Source: JAAZFF01 sp964405775
GTDB lineage: Bacteria > Verrucomicrobiota > Kiritimatiellia > RFP12 > UBA3636
Direction: 5' to 3'
NCBI GenBank assembly: GCA_964405775.1
Contig: CAYOPG010000052.1
Location: 1-15,782, forward strand
Length of the DNA stretch: 15,782 nt
This document shows positions 1 through 6,958 of this stretch, piece after piece (within the stretch, counting starts at the first letter, position 1; each line of letters begins with the position of its first letter). A program made the translations under genes and the position numbers. The notes beneath the pieces are model-generated. The model searched no databases and was not told the origin of the DNA. It worked only from the letters and a program-made list of their open reading frames with translations.

Positions 1-76
1 AGCTTTCAACGAAGCAGCTTAAAGAGCTGAACCATTTAACTTGCAAATCACCGTGGAATACGCGTCTTGTATGTGT

Positions 77-82
77 TAAGAT
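77..82 (+). promoter_or_regulatory. Possible extended -10 promoter element of the lyase gene
   Basis: TAAGAT at 77-82 is preceded by TGT at 74-76, which gives an extended -10 pattern. The hexamer 17 bases upstream (54-59, TGGAAT) matches the -35 consensus only weakly. Transcription would start near 89, leaving a short leader that still includes the AGGAG at 96-100. The bases from 1 to about 76 show nothing else I can support. This is a motif match only. Confidence 0.3.
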
Positions 83-95
83 ATACCCGTGAAAC

Positions 96-100
96 AGGAG
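96..100 (+). promoter_or_regulatory. Shine-Dalgarno that sets the lyase start
   Basis: AGGAG stands 6 bases before ATG 107. The frame also has a GTG at 89, but that codon lies upstream of this site and has no comparable site of its own. The ATG is therefore preferred. Confidence 0.7.
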
Positions 101-106
101 TTGTGC

Positions 107-2452
107 ATGAAGCTGGATCGTGTTGTTGAATCGCAGGTTTTGATGGACGCTGATGCGTTGGGTGCGGCTTTTGGGAAACCAGTTGAATCCTGTAGGGGAC
201 TCCCTGCTGTTCGCCTGGAGTTGGATGAAAGGTTCCGAGGTGTGTTCACTCCGCCACTCACAGATTTGCGTGCCTTTGACCAGATCGTAATGGTCTTCAT
301 CACAGAGGGAGGGGGCGTAAAGCCTGCTCTGGGCATAGAACTGACTACACGAACCGAGGGCTTAGACGCTCCCGATTCTTTTAATACAGGCCATGCGCCG
401 GATATCACTGCCGAAGAAGGCGACTGGTCGCGCTATCCTTTCCCGTGGGAAAATTTTCTGGTTTTCGGCATGGGCGAGTTGGTGCATCCGGTGCGAAAAA
501 TTACCCTGAGTATTGATGCCGGTTCGCCTGGCACGACCCTGTGGCTTGCTGAACTTCGCGTCGAACGTCGCGATAGGGCAATCGGACCCAGACTCACAGA
601 CGCCGGGCTAAGGGAAGCATTGGAAGGTTTTGACGGGGAGGCGATGCTCGCCCGCCTGCGCACCCGCCCGCGCCCTCTTCACGATTTCGGTACTGTTGCT
701 CCATCGTCAGATGCCCTGACGCTTGAAAAAGCCGATGCTATCTGTCGTAACCACATAAACGGCTACGATGTCGGCGATCCTGTAAACTGGCACCTAAATC
801 CAAACGGTTATCTGGAGTGGATGCACGCCTTCAACCGTCACGGATGGATGAGCACTCTAGTGTCTGCATACCTAGGTACGAACGACAGCCGCTACATAAG
901 AACACTGGACAAGCTGTGGCTGAGCTGGATGCGGGACAACCCAGAGCCAGTAGGACACAACGGTGGTGGCGATCCTGCCTGGGAGACGCTCTCCGTGGCT
1001 GTGCGAGGATGCCGTCCTTGGCTTGACGCTTTCTTCGCCCTGTTAAATGATCCAAATTTCCGCGATACCACCCGTATTGAGATACTCAAGAGTTTCCATG
1101 GCCATGCCGAGCATTTGTTAAGTTATATGGGCTATGCCAACAACTGGCTCATAGTCGAGAGCCAGTTGCTCTTTGTATTAGGAGTCTTGTTCCCCGAGTT
1201 CAAACGAGCCTCTGTTTGGCGCGAGACAGGCATGGAACGTCTTTTGCGGGAACTGGAGCGTCAAGTGTGGCCGGACGGAGTGGATTGGGAATTAGCTCCA
1301 GGTTACCACATGATGGCATGTCGTGGATTTCTAGAGCCGCTAAAGTTGGCTCGTCTCAACGACATTACCCTGCCGTACGGCTTCGCAGAGCGACTTGCCT
1401 CCACTTTTGATTACGTCGCGGGCATAACACGGCCTGATGGCACCCTGCCGTCGGTTAACGACTCGAACGGCTGGCGGGCGCGATCGGGACGCGATTATCT
1501 GGCGCTTGGCGCTGATCTCTTCGAGCGGCCTGAACTCGTTGACACGTTCGAAGGGCATTACGCCGGCAAAAGTCGCTCCTTCCCCGATTCCGGCATGCAT
1601 ATTTTGGCTTCCGGAACCGGATCCGACGCTCTGTGGGCGTTGTTTGACGGCGGTCCCCCCGGCGCGAGCCATTGCCACGATGACGCTTTGAATGTCGAAT
1701 TTTTCGCATACGGTTTTCCATTTATAGTGGATCCGGGCATAACAGGCTACATGCGGGATGCCTGGACCGAATACTACCGGAGCACGTATTCTCACAATAC
1801 CGTGTTGGTCAATGGCTCTGGTCAGGCTTGGGCGCGGCTATCCCTTGATGATAGAACTGCCAGTTCTAGGAACCGGGTGCAGACGATTTCCGATGGGGGT
1901 GTAGAGAGTGTGCGTGCAACGTATGACAGACCTTATGAAGGACAGCCAGAAGGACTGTCGCATACAAGGGCTTTGCTTTTCGTACGAGAGCGCTACTGGG
2001 TGGTTCTCGACGAAGTGAGCGGCGAGGCGGTGCGAGACATAGAAGCCCGTTTTCAATTCGTGCCGTTGCGGCTTGCGATGGATAGGCGACAGCGCGTGTT
2101 CCGCACTCTGCGCCAAAACCTACCCAATATTGAGCTCTGGCCGTTAGCGTCAGCAGGTCGGATTAAGATGTCCATGGCAACGGGCGAGACCGATCCGGTG
2201 GGGGGGTGGGTGAGCGACGGTGAGGATCAACCTGCTCCGCAGGCTCGGATCGCTCTCACTGGAACGGGAACTCCGCTACGGCTTGTGACAGTGGTGGTTC
2301 CCTTCGCCCACGGCGTTAACTCGGGGGTAAAAGTGCGCCTCCGCCGTGTCCTTGCAGACTCTGACTCTGCTGTAGTTGAAGTTCGCCATGCCGCGGGTGA
2401 CACGGAAGTGATCTCCTATGGGTGGCGCGATGGAATTGTCTCTGTTGAGTAG
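107..2452 (+). CDS. Heparinase II/III-family polysaccharide lyase
   Basis: A 781-residue protein that probably cleaves uronic-acid-containing polysaccharide by beta-elimination; the substrate cannot be told from sequence. Residues about 1-165 look like a beta-rich accessory domain. From about 215 comes the alpha/alpha-toroid, with a W-H-L-N stretch starting at N227, the N-N-W motif at 345-347 and G-Y-H at 399-401. From about 500 comes the heparinase II/III beta-sandwich with H-C-H-D-D at 522-526, V-D-P-G around D542 and S-H-N-T around H563. In Pedobacter heparinase II comparable His/Asp/His residues bind structural zinc and nearby Asn, Tyr and His residues are catalytic, so the key residues appear present. 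No signal peptide or lipobox is visible, which suggests a cytoplasmic enzyme acting on imported oligosaccharides. The start is ATG 107, chosen by AGGAG at 96-100. The next gene begins 21 bases downstream, so an operon is likely. The family call is firm; the specificity is not. Confidence 0.88.
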   Translation: MKLDRVVESQVLMDADALGAAFGKPVESCRGLPAVRLELDERFRGVFTPPLTDLRAFDQIVMVFITEGGGVKPALGIELTTRTEGLDAPDSFNTGHAPDITAEEGDWSRYPFPWENFLVFGMGELVHPVRKITLSIDAGSPGTTLWLAELRVERRDRAIGPRLTDAGLREALEGFDGEAMLARLRTRPRPLHDFGTVAPSSDALTLEKADAICRNHINGYDVGDPVNWHLNPNGYLEWMHAFNRHGWMSTLVSAYLGTNDSRYIRTLDKLWLSWMRDNPEPVGHNGGGDPAWETLSVAVRGCRPWLDAFFALLNDPNFRDTTRIEILKSFHGHAEHLLSYMGYANNWLIVESQLLFVLGVLFPEFKRASVWRETGMERLLRELERQVWPDGVDWELAPGYHMMACRGFLEPLKLARLNDITLPYGFAERLASTFDYVAGITRPDGTLPSVNDSNGWRARSGRDYLALGADLFERPELVDTFEGHYAGKSRSFPDSGMHILASGTGSDALWALFDGGPPGASHCHDDALNVEFFAYGFPFIVDPGITGYMRDAWTEYYRSTYSHNTVLVNGSGQAWARLSLDDRTASSRNRVQTISDGGVESVRATYDRPYEGQPEGLSHTRALLFVRERYWVVLDEVSGEAVRDIEARFQFVPLRLAMDRRQRVFRTLRQNLPNIELWPLASAGRIKMSMATGETDPVGGWVSDGEDQPAPQARIALTGTGTPLRLVTVVVPFAHGVNSGVKVRLRRVLADSDSAVVEVRHAAGDTEVISYGWRDGIVSVE

Positions 2453-2463
2453 CAACAACTCAT

Positions 2464-2467
2464 GAGG
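2464..2467 (+). promoter_or_regulatory. Shine-Dalgarno that sets the deaminase start
   Basis: GAGG (within TGAGGT) lies 6 bases before ATG 2474. It overlaps the alternative ATG at 2462, which has no site upstream. This favours 2474 as the start. Confidence 0.6.
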
Positions 2468-2473
2468 TCGCTT

Positions 2474-3055
2474 ATGAAACACACCGAAGAGAACACAACG
2501 CTTGCCGGGAAACTGGAATTTGATCTGCCGCGGTGGTTTATTGAATGGGAGGCGTCGCTCCCATCGAGGCTTGATACGGATGCCGATGCGATGCGTGCGG
2601 CAATTGAAGTCTCCGCCATGAACATAAAAGAAAAATGCGGAGGGCCATTCGGCGCTGTCGCTGTTGACTCAATAACGCGCAAGGTCGTCGCCGCCGGAGT
2701 GAATTTGGTGTTATCTGCCAAATCGTCGGTGTTGCACGCGGAGATAGTATGTATCATGCGTGCGCAAAAGGCTGTTGGTTCTCACACACTTATCCCGGCA
2801 GAGGTGACTCTTTACAGCAGCTCCGAGCCTTGTTCGATGTGCATGGGGGCGATACCATGGAGCGGAATTTCACGCATAGTCTGTGCCGCTAGAGATAAAG
2901 ATGTGAGGGCTGCCGGATACGATGAAGGAAAAAAGCCGGCCAATTGGCCGGCTTCATATGCGGAGCGTGGCATTGAAGTTACGCTCGATTTCATGCGTGA
3001 GGATGCGGTCGCTGTCCTAGAACGCTACGCCGCGGAGTGCGGCGTAGTTTACTAG
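2474..3055 (+). CDS. Nucleoside deaminase, GuaD-like (zinc CMP/dCMP-deaminase fold)
   Basis: A 193-residue cytoplasmic zinc hydrolase that would deaminate a purine base or nucleoside. The zinc and proton-shuttle signature is clear: H-A-E at 88-90 and P-C-S-M-C at 119-123, giving His88, Cys120 and Cys123 as zinc ligands and Glu90 as catalytic acid/base. The sequence after the second motif (A-A-G-Y-D-E-G, then K-P and N-W-P) resembles bacterial guanine deaminase GuaD more than TadA. The protein is about 35-40 residues longer than usual, mainly at the N-terminus. The ATG at 2474 is preferred to the one at 2462 because of GAGG at 2464-2467. It follows the lyase gene by 21 bases, so it is probably cotranscribed, though a metabolic link is not obvious. 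Guanine deamination is an inference; cytidine or adenine-type substrates are not excluded. Confidence 0.82.
   Translation: MKHTEENTTLAGKLEFDLPRWFIEWEASLPSRLDTDADAMRAAIEVSAMNIKEKCGGPFGAVAVDSITRKVVAAGVNLVLSAKSSVLHAEIVCIMRAQKAVGSHTLIPAEVTLYSSSEPCSMCMGAIPWSGISRIVCAARDKDVRAAGYDEGKKPANWPASYAERGIEVTLDFMREDAVAVLERYAAECGVVY
2929..2954 (-). terminator. Intrinsic terminator on the minus strand, probably of gdhA
   Basis: Positions 2933-2954 form a perfect 22-base palindrome. The RNA has a 9-bp stem (AAGCCGGCC with its complement) and an AAUU loop. On the minus strand the hairpin runs straight into six Ts (complement of 2934-2929), the classic Rho-independent layout. It lies inside the plus-strand deaminase coding sequence, about 115 bases past the gdhA stop codon. 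No better minus-strand candidate is visible between it and gdhA. Confidence 0.72.
3025..3050 (+). terminator. Terminator-like hairpin at the end of the deaminase gene
   Basis: CTACGCCGC at 3025-3033 and GCGGCGTAG at 3039-3047 form a perfect 9-bp GC-rich stem with a 5-base loop. Only three Ts follow (3048-3050), so the U-tract is weak. The hairpin lies in the last codons, ending just before the TAG at 3053-3055. It may end the lyase-deaminase transcript. Confidence 0.45.
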
Positions 3056-3067
3056 ACGTCCGCAGGA

Positions 3068-4408
3068 TTAGACCACGCCGTGAGCGATCATGGTGTCGGC
3101 TACTTTGACAAAGCCGGCGATGTTGGCGCCCATTACGTAGTTGCCCTCGTGTCCGAAAGTCTTTGCGGATTCATAGGCGTTGTCATGGATCGAGTTCATG
3201 ATGCGCTTGAGGTTGGCGTCGACCTCTTCGGCAGGCCAGGAGAGGCGCATGGAGTTCTGCGTCATTTCAAGACCTGAAGTCGCAACGCCACCGGCGTTGA
3301 CTGCTTTGCCTGGACCGAACGGAATGTTGGCCGCGAGGAACGCATTGATCGCCTCCGGACGGCATCCCATATTGGATACTTCCGCAACGGCCTTGACACC
3401 GTTGGCGATAAGAGCCTTCGCATCGTCACCATTGAGTTCGTTTTGGAACGCGCACGGCATAGCGATGTCGACCTTGAGCTCCCATGGCTTCTTGCCGGGG
3501 ATGAATTTTGCGCTCTTAAACTTCGTCGCGAACGGAGCCACGACATCGTTGTTCGTCGCGCGCAGCTCCAGCATGTAGGCGATCTTCTCGTCGTTCATGC
3601 CTTCAGAATCGTAGATATATCCGTCTGGGCCGGAAAGCGCGATTACTTTGGCGCCCAGCTCGGTTGCTTTCATGGCGGTGCCCCACGCCACGTTGCCGAA
3701 CCCAGATACTGCCAAGGTTTTGCCTTCGATGGACTCTCCGATTTTATCAAGCATCTTAGTGAGGAAATACACGGCGCCGAAGCCAGTGGCCTCCGGGCGG
3801 ATCAGCGAGCCGCCCCAGCCTTGGCCTTTGCCAGTGAACACGCCCGTGAATTCATCGCGGAGCCTCTTGTACTGGCCGAACATGTAGCCGACCTCGCGGG
3901 CGCCAACGCCAATGTCACCTGCAGGCACGTCGGTGTTAGGGCCGATGTGGCGGAAGAGTTCGTCCATGAAACTCTGGCAGAAACGCATAACTTCGCCATC
4001 GCTTTTGCCTTTCGGATCAAAATCTGCGCCGCCTTTGCCGCCGCCTATGGGAAGCGTGGTCAGGCTATTTTTGAAGGTCTGCTCAAAGCCCAGAAATTTC
4101 AGGATGCTCAGGTTCACGGATGGGTGGAAGCGCAGGCCGCCTTTGTAAGGGCCGATAGCGCTGTTGAACTGCACTCGATAACCACGGTTGACGCGGATGT
4201 TGCCATTGTCGTCGACCCAAGGGACGCGGAACGATATTGTGCGCTCAGGCTCTACGATGCGCTCTAGAATGCTGTGTTTTTTGTACTGCGGTCTAGCTGA
4301 GATGACCGGTTCAAGGGTTTCGAGAACTTCGGTTACCGCCTGAATGAATTCCGGTTGATCTGGATCTCGCGCCGTGACAGCTGCGATGACTTCTTGGGCA
4401 TAGCTCAT
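3068..4408 (-). CDS. gdhA: Glutamate dehydrogenase, hexameric NADP-type
   Basis: A 446-residue cytoplasmic enzyme interconverting 2-oxoglutarate plus ammonium and glutamate, the main low-affinity ammonium assimilation route. The length matches Escherichia coli GdhA (447). The conserved residues sit at an offset of about three: K89 in Y-K-G-G-L-R-F, K113, the catalytic-lysine motif G-G-G-K-G-G with K125, and the catalytic aspartate D165 in A-G-D-I-G-V-G. The Rossmann nucleotide-binding turn is S-G-F-G-N-V at 235-240. NADP preference is inferred from overall similarity to the GdhA type. The start is ATG at 4408-4406 with AAAGAG 6 bases upstream (4420-4415). The gene is convergent with the deaminase (12 bases between stops) and divergent from rarA. 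The likely promoter is at 4464-4492 and the likely terminator at 2929-2954. Confidence 0.96.
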   Translation of the reverse strand: MSYAQEVIAAVTARDPDQPEFIQAVTEVLETLEPVISARPQYKKHSILERIVEPERTISFRVPWVDDNGNIRVNRGYRVQFNSAIGPYKGGLRFHPSVNLSILKFLGFEQTFKNSLTTLPIGGGKGGADFDPKGKSDGEVMRFCQSFMDELFRHIGPNTDVPAGDIGVGAREVGYMFGQYKRLRDEFTGVFTGKGQGWGGSLIRPEATGFGAVYFLTKMLDKIGESIEGKTLAVSGFGNVAWGTAMKATELGAKVIALSGPDGYIYDSEGMNDEKIAYMLELRATNNDVVAPFATKFKSAKFIPGKKPWELKVDIAMPCAFQNELNGDDAKALIANGVKAVAEVSNMGCRPEAINAFLAANIPFGPGKAVNAGGVATSGLEMTQNSMRLSWPAEEVDANLKRIMNSIHDNAYESAKTFGHEGNYVMGANIAGFVKVADTMIAHGVV

Positions 4409-4463
4409 GTAAAACTCTTTCTACGTTAGTGTTGTTGGAATCATGGGAAACAAAACGGGGAAA

Positions 4464-4492
4464 AACATATCATTCCGTTGCTTCTATAACAA
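4464..4492 (-). promoter_or_regulatory. Candidate gdhA promoter
   Basis: On the minus strand TTGTTA (4492-4487) and TATGTT (4469-4464) are separated by 17 bases, with TGA just before the -10 box as an extended element. Each hexamer matches consensus at 4 of 6 positions. Transcription would start near 4457, giving a leader of about 50 bases. It lies within the divergent gdhA/rarA spacer and does not overlap the rarA promoter candidate. Confidence 0.4.
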
Positions 4493-4501
4493 GAAAATTC
4501 G

Positions 4502-4531
4502 TTGCAAGGGCATTGCCTCATTGGTTATAAT
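4502..4531 (+). promoter_or_regulatory. Candidate rarA promoter giving a leaderless mRNA
   Basis: TTGCAA at 4502-4507 and a perfect TATAAT at 4526-4531 are 18 bases apart. The ATG of rarA begins at 4539, 7 bases after the -10 box, which is where transcription would normally start. No Shine-Dalgarno sequence lies before that ATG. Confidence 0.55.
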
Positions 4532-4538
4532 CAGCGAT

Positions 4539-5867
4539 ATGCATCAAGACGAATTCGACGATTTTCTGGAGCTATCTGCGGATGGAGGCGTTCCTACAGG
4601 TAAGCAGCCTCTCGCGGCTCGTATGAGGCCGCGGACGCTTGACGAGATCGTGGGGCAGCAGCACGTCGTCGGATCGGGCAAGCTCCTGCGGCGCGTCATA
4701 GATGCCGATCGCCTATCCAGCATCATTTTGTACGGACCTCCCGGTTGCGGCAAAACATCGATAGCCGAGGTCGTGGCGCTGAGCACCAAACGCCGCTTCC
4801 GTAGAGCGAGCGGCGTGCTGTCCAACGTGGCGGTGCTGCGCAAAATCCTCGAAACAGCGCGGCGCTCCTCAACAGGAGGGAGCACGATTCTGTTCATAGA
4901 CGAAATACACCGCTTTAACAAGGCTCAGCAGGACGTGTTGCTGCCTTACGTAGAAGACGGCAGCATAACGCTTATAGGCGCCACTACGCACAACCCGCAG
5001 ATGTTCGTAAACTCGCCCCTGACCTCGCGTTCGATGGTCTTCGAGTTGCACCCTATCCCGGAGGAAGACATCGTCGCCCTCCTAAAACGAACCCTCGAAG
5101 ACGAAGAGCGAGGCCTTGGCGGCAAGGGCGTGAAGGCTGATGACGAAGCCCTCGCGCACATAGCAATGATTTGCGAGGGAGACGCCCGCAAGGCTCTGAA
5201 TGCCCTCGAAATCGCGGCTCTAAGCACGCCACCGGCTGAAGACGGGCAGCGCCACATCAACGCCGCCACAGCTCAGGAATGCGTACAGCGCAAGATGCTT
5301 GAATATGACCGTGACGAAGAGGGGCACTACAACACTATCTCGGCGTTCATTAAATCCATCCGCGGCTCTGATCCCCATGCGGCGGTTTACTGGCTTGCCA
5401 AAATGGTCGAGGCGGGGGAGGATCCGCGTTTCATCGCCCGCCGCCTCGTCATAAGCGCTTCTGAGGATATCGGCAACGCCGACCCCCGCGCCATAAGCGT
5501 GGCTGTTGCGGCAATGCAGGCAGTGGAATTCATCGGAATGCCTGAGGCGCGTATAACTTTGGCGCAAGCTACCACCTACCTCGCAACAGCCCCAAAGAGC
5601 AACGCTGCGTACATGGCGCTTGAAAGCGCGGCGGCAGATATCAGGGCAGGACGAGTCATGGAAGTGCCGGAGCATCTCCGCAATGTGCATGTGAAGGCTG
5701 TAGAAAAAGACTTGGGAAAAGCCTACAAATATCCACACGACTATGCCGGCGGCTACGTCGCGCAGGACTATATCCCCATATCCAAGAAATATTATAAACC
5801 AACCGCGAACGGCTACGAAGACACCATTGCCAAACGTCTTGAGAACTGGCGGAAATCGGGAAATTAA
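4539..5867 (+). CDS. rarA: Replication-associated recombination protein A (AAA+ ATPase, MgsA/RarA family)
   Basis: A 442-residue AAA+ ATPase related to clamp-loader subunits and eukaryotic WRNIP1/Mgs1, acting at stalled replication forks and single-strand/duplex junctions. Visible motifs are Walker A G-P-P-G-C-G-K-T at 66-73, Walker B I-L-F-I-D-E-I-H at 117-124, sensor 1 around G-A-T-T at 147-150 and the arginine-finger region L-T-S-R-S at 161-165. The C-terminal tetramerisation domain is recognisable (F-I-K-S-I-R-G-S-D, then S-E-D-I-G). The length equals the E. coli protein (447). The frame is open upstream to an ATG at 4443, but ATG 4539 gives the family-typical N-terminus leading into P-L-A-A-R-M-R-P. 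A TATAAT 7 bases before it suggests leaderless translation. It is divergent from gdhA. Confidence 0.94.
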   Translation: MHQDEFDDFLELSADGGVPTGKQPLAARMRPRTLDEIVGQQHVVGSGKLLRRVIDADRLSSIILYGPPGCGKTSIAEVVALSTKRRFRRASGVLSNVAVLRKILETARRSSTGGSTILFIDEIHRFNKAQQDVLLPYVEDGSITLIGATTHNPQMFVNSPLTSRSMVFELHPIPEEDIVALLKRTLEDEERGLGGKGVKADDEALAHIAMICEGDARKALNALEIAALSTPPAEDGQRHINAATAQECVQRKMLEYDRDEEGHYNTISAFIKSIRGSDPHAAVYWLAKMVEAGEDPRFIARRLVISASEDIGNADPRAISVAVAAMQAVEFIGMPEARITLAQATTYLATAPKSNAAYMALESAAADIRAGRVMEVPEHLRNVHVKAVEKDLGKAYKYPHDYAGGYVAQDYIPISKKYYKPTANGYEDTIAKRLENWRKSGN

Positions 5868-5888
5868 AAGGGACTGTTTCTAACCGCT

Positions 5889-5911
5889 TGCGTGCCATGA
5901 CGCATTTTGTT
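5889..5911 (+). terminator. Weak terminator-like hairpin after rarA
   Basis: TGCGT at 5889-5893 pairs with ACGCA at 5900-5904 around a 6-base loop, followed by TTTTGTT at 5905-5911. A stem of only 5 bp makes this a marginal intrinsic terminator, but the position just after rarA is right. Confidence 0.33.
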
Positions 5912-5921
5912 AGACTTGAAA

Positions 5922-5944
5922 GCGTTAAAAAGATTGTTTAACGC
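5922..5944. promoter_or_regulatory. Operator-like inverted repeat upstream of the membrane protein
   Basis: GCGTTAAA at 5922-5929 and TTTAACGC at 5937-5944 are perfect 8-base inverted arms separated by 7 bases. No T-run follows on either strand, so it does not look like a terminator. Size and spacing (15 bases centre to centre) would suit a dimeric DNA-binding protein, 55 bases before the start of the membrane protein gene. Function is inferred from geometry only. Confidence 0.35.
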
Positions 5945-5985
5945 GCGCATTGTCGCAGGGATCCGAAGTCAAAACACCATATACT

Positions 5986-5991
5986 AAGGAG
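5986..5991 (+). promoter_or_regulatory. Strong Shine-Dalgarno of the membrane protein gene
   Basis: AAGGAG lies 7 bases before ATG 5999. It is the closest match to the consensus in the window and fixes the start of a gene that cannot be checked by homology. Confidence 0.75.
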
Positions 5992-5998
5992 AGCAAGC

Positions 5999-6958
5999 AT
6001 GAATGACATCGAAGAAAGCAAACAGGGTAACGACACCGCCTTTCAGAAAGAGGATCTGCAAAACGATCGAAACCCACTTCATGACGGAGGGGAAGCGCCT
6101 TCCGATGCTAAACAGAACGAGGTTTCCGAAGGTGAGCCAGTGAAACCTTTTTGGAATAATATTGCCGTAGGTCAGGGTTTCATTAATCGTTTTTTCGAGG
6201 GCATTCTTGAGAAAATGCGCAGCATGCTCAAAAAAGAGTTTTTCGATTTTGGGTCTAAATTGGCTTTATCAATAGGTTCCGCAGCGTTCATTGTAATGGG
6301 GGTAATAGCCGCCTTTGCATCCATAGTCTTGGGGATTCGTGCGGATTCCGCTGTTATGACACTACTCGGGATTCTCATCGCACCGGCCGCATGTCTGGTT
6401 TTTTCATTTATCGGAGGCAAACTTTTCGGCTCCACAACGAAGCTGATCGAGAAATTTCCGAGCCGTTTCTCGTCGCGGGCATTTCTGGACAGCGTTGCTA
6501 TACTCTGTCTGTTCTTAGGCGCCGCCAGCGTTGTGGTTGCCATAGTGTGGGGCATTTCAGCGCGTTCCTGGGATGCATTGGCGATATGGCTTGTGTTTTC
6601 GGTCATGTCTTCGTTCGTGGGCATGATGGCTCTGTCGCCCAAAATAGTCAATTCGGAAATAGTGGAGGGATGCTCGACAGCGGAAGAATTCATAGGGCTA
6701 GTCTCGTTTAAGATTAAGGCGTTGATGCTGATGGCTCCCTTCGTTTGGTGCGTTGGAGCCATAGTGATTGTTATTGGATTGCTGCTGGCAATGATAAATG
6801 GAGACTACGGCGGAGCTTTCAGAATGACAGGATTTGGCCTGTTTATAGGGCTTATTCCGATTTGTATCTACGTTTGGTTCCTGACGTTTGCCTTGATAGT
6901 CGACATTTTGCGAGCCATCCTTTCGATCCCGTCGAAGCTCGATGCCTTGAAGAAATAA
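5999..6958 (+). CDS. Unrecognised integral membrane protein, six predicted segments
   Basis: A 319-residue protein that I do not recognise. The first 50 or so residues are polar and rich in Asp, Glu, Asn and Gln, so probably a disordered cytoplasmic tail. Then come six hydrophobic segments at about 86-112, 118-143, 162-185, 191-211, 241-266 and 276-302. They fall into three pairs, each two long helices joined by a short loop, with about 20-30 polar residues between pairs, which looks like a repeated hairpin unit. There is no signal peptide and no recognised catalytic motif. The start is well supported by AAGGAG. The gene stands alone on the plus strand, 131 bases after rarA, and its TAA directly abuts the hrpA stop. 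Transport or membrane organisation would be guesses; the coding call itself is strong. Confidence 0.82.
   Translation: MNDIEESKQGNDTAFQKEDLQNDRNPLHDGGEAPSDAKQNEVSEGEPVKPFWNNIAVGQGFINRFFEGILEKMRSMLKKEFFDFGSKLALSIGSAAFIVMGVIAAFASIVLGIRADSAVMTLLGILIAPAACLVFSFIGGKLFGSTTKLIEKFPSRFSSRAFLDSVAILCLFLGAASVVVAIVWGISARSWDALAIWLVFSVMSSFVGMMALSPKIVNSEIVEGCSTAEEFIGLVSFKIKALMLMAPFVWCVGAIVIVIGLLLAMINGDYGGAFRMTGFGLFIGLIPICIYVWFLTFALIVDILRAILSIPSKLDALKK

Noticed and set aside
15..29. Small hairpin CAGCT-TAAAG-AGCTG at the left edge
   Set aside because: It is only 5 bp, has no T-run and its upstream context is missing.
1..92. Possible C-terminal end of an upstream gene in one of the three left-edge frames
   Set aside because: Frames ending at 22, 30 and 92 are all open to the edge and too short to choose between. 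None has a recognisable motif.
1340..1795. A 151-codon frame antisense to the lyase gene, and similar long antisense frames elsewhere
   Set aside because: No ribosome binding site, motif or plausible composition. They overlap strongly supported genes.
2194..2213. G-rich tract with a run of seven Gs as a G-quadruplex or phase-variable site
   Set aside because: It lacks four clean G-tracts, and the lyase frame continues intact through it to a family-like end.
3443..4267. A 274-codon open frame antisense to gdhA
   Set aside because: Long antisense frames opposite glutamate dehydrogenase genes are a known by-product of their codon usage. It has no recognisable domain and lies wholly within a firmly identified gene.
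4443..4538. N-terminal extension of RarA from ATG 4443
   Set aside because: The 32 extra residues are unlike RarA N-termini, and a promoter-like TATAAT falls inside the extension. ATG 4539 fits the family better.
5980..5985. TATACT as -10 box of the membrane protein gene
   Set aside because: It would start transcription after the Shine-Dalgarno at 5986-5991, removing the site that is clearly used.
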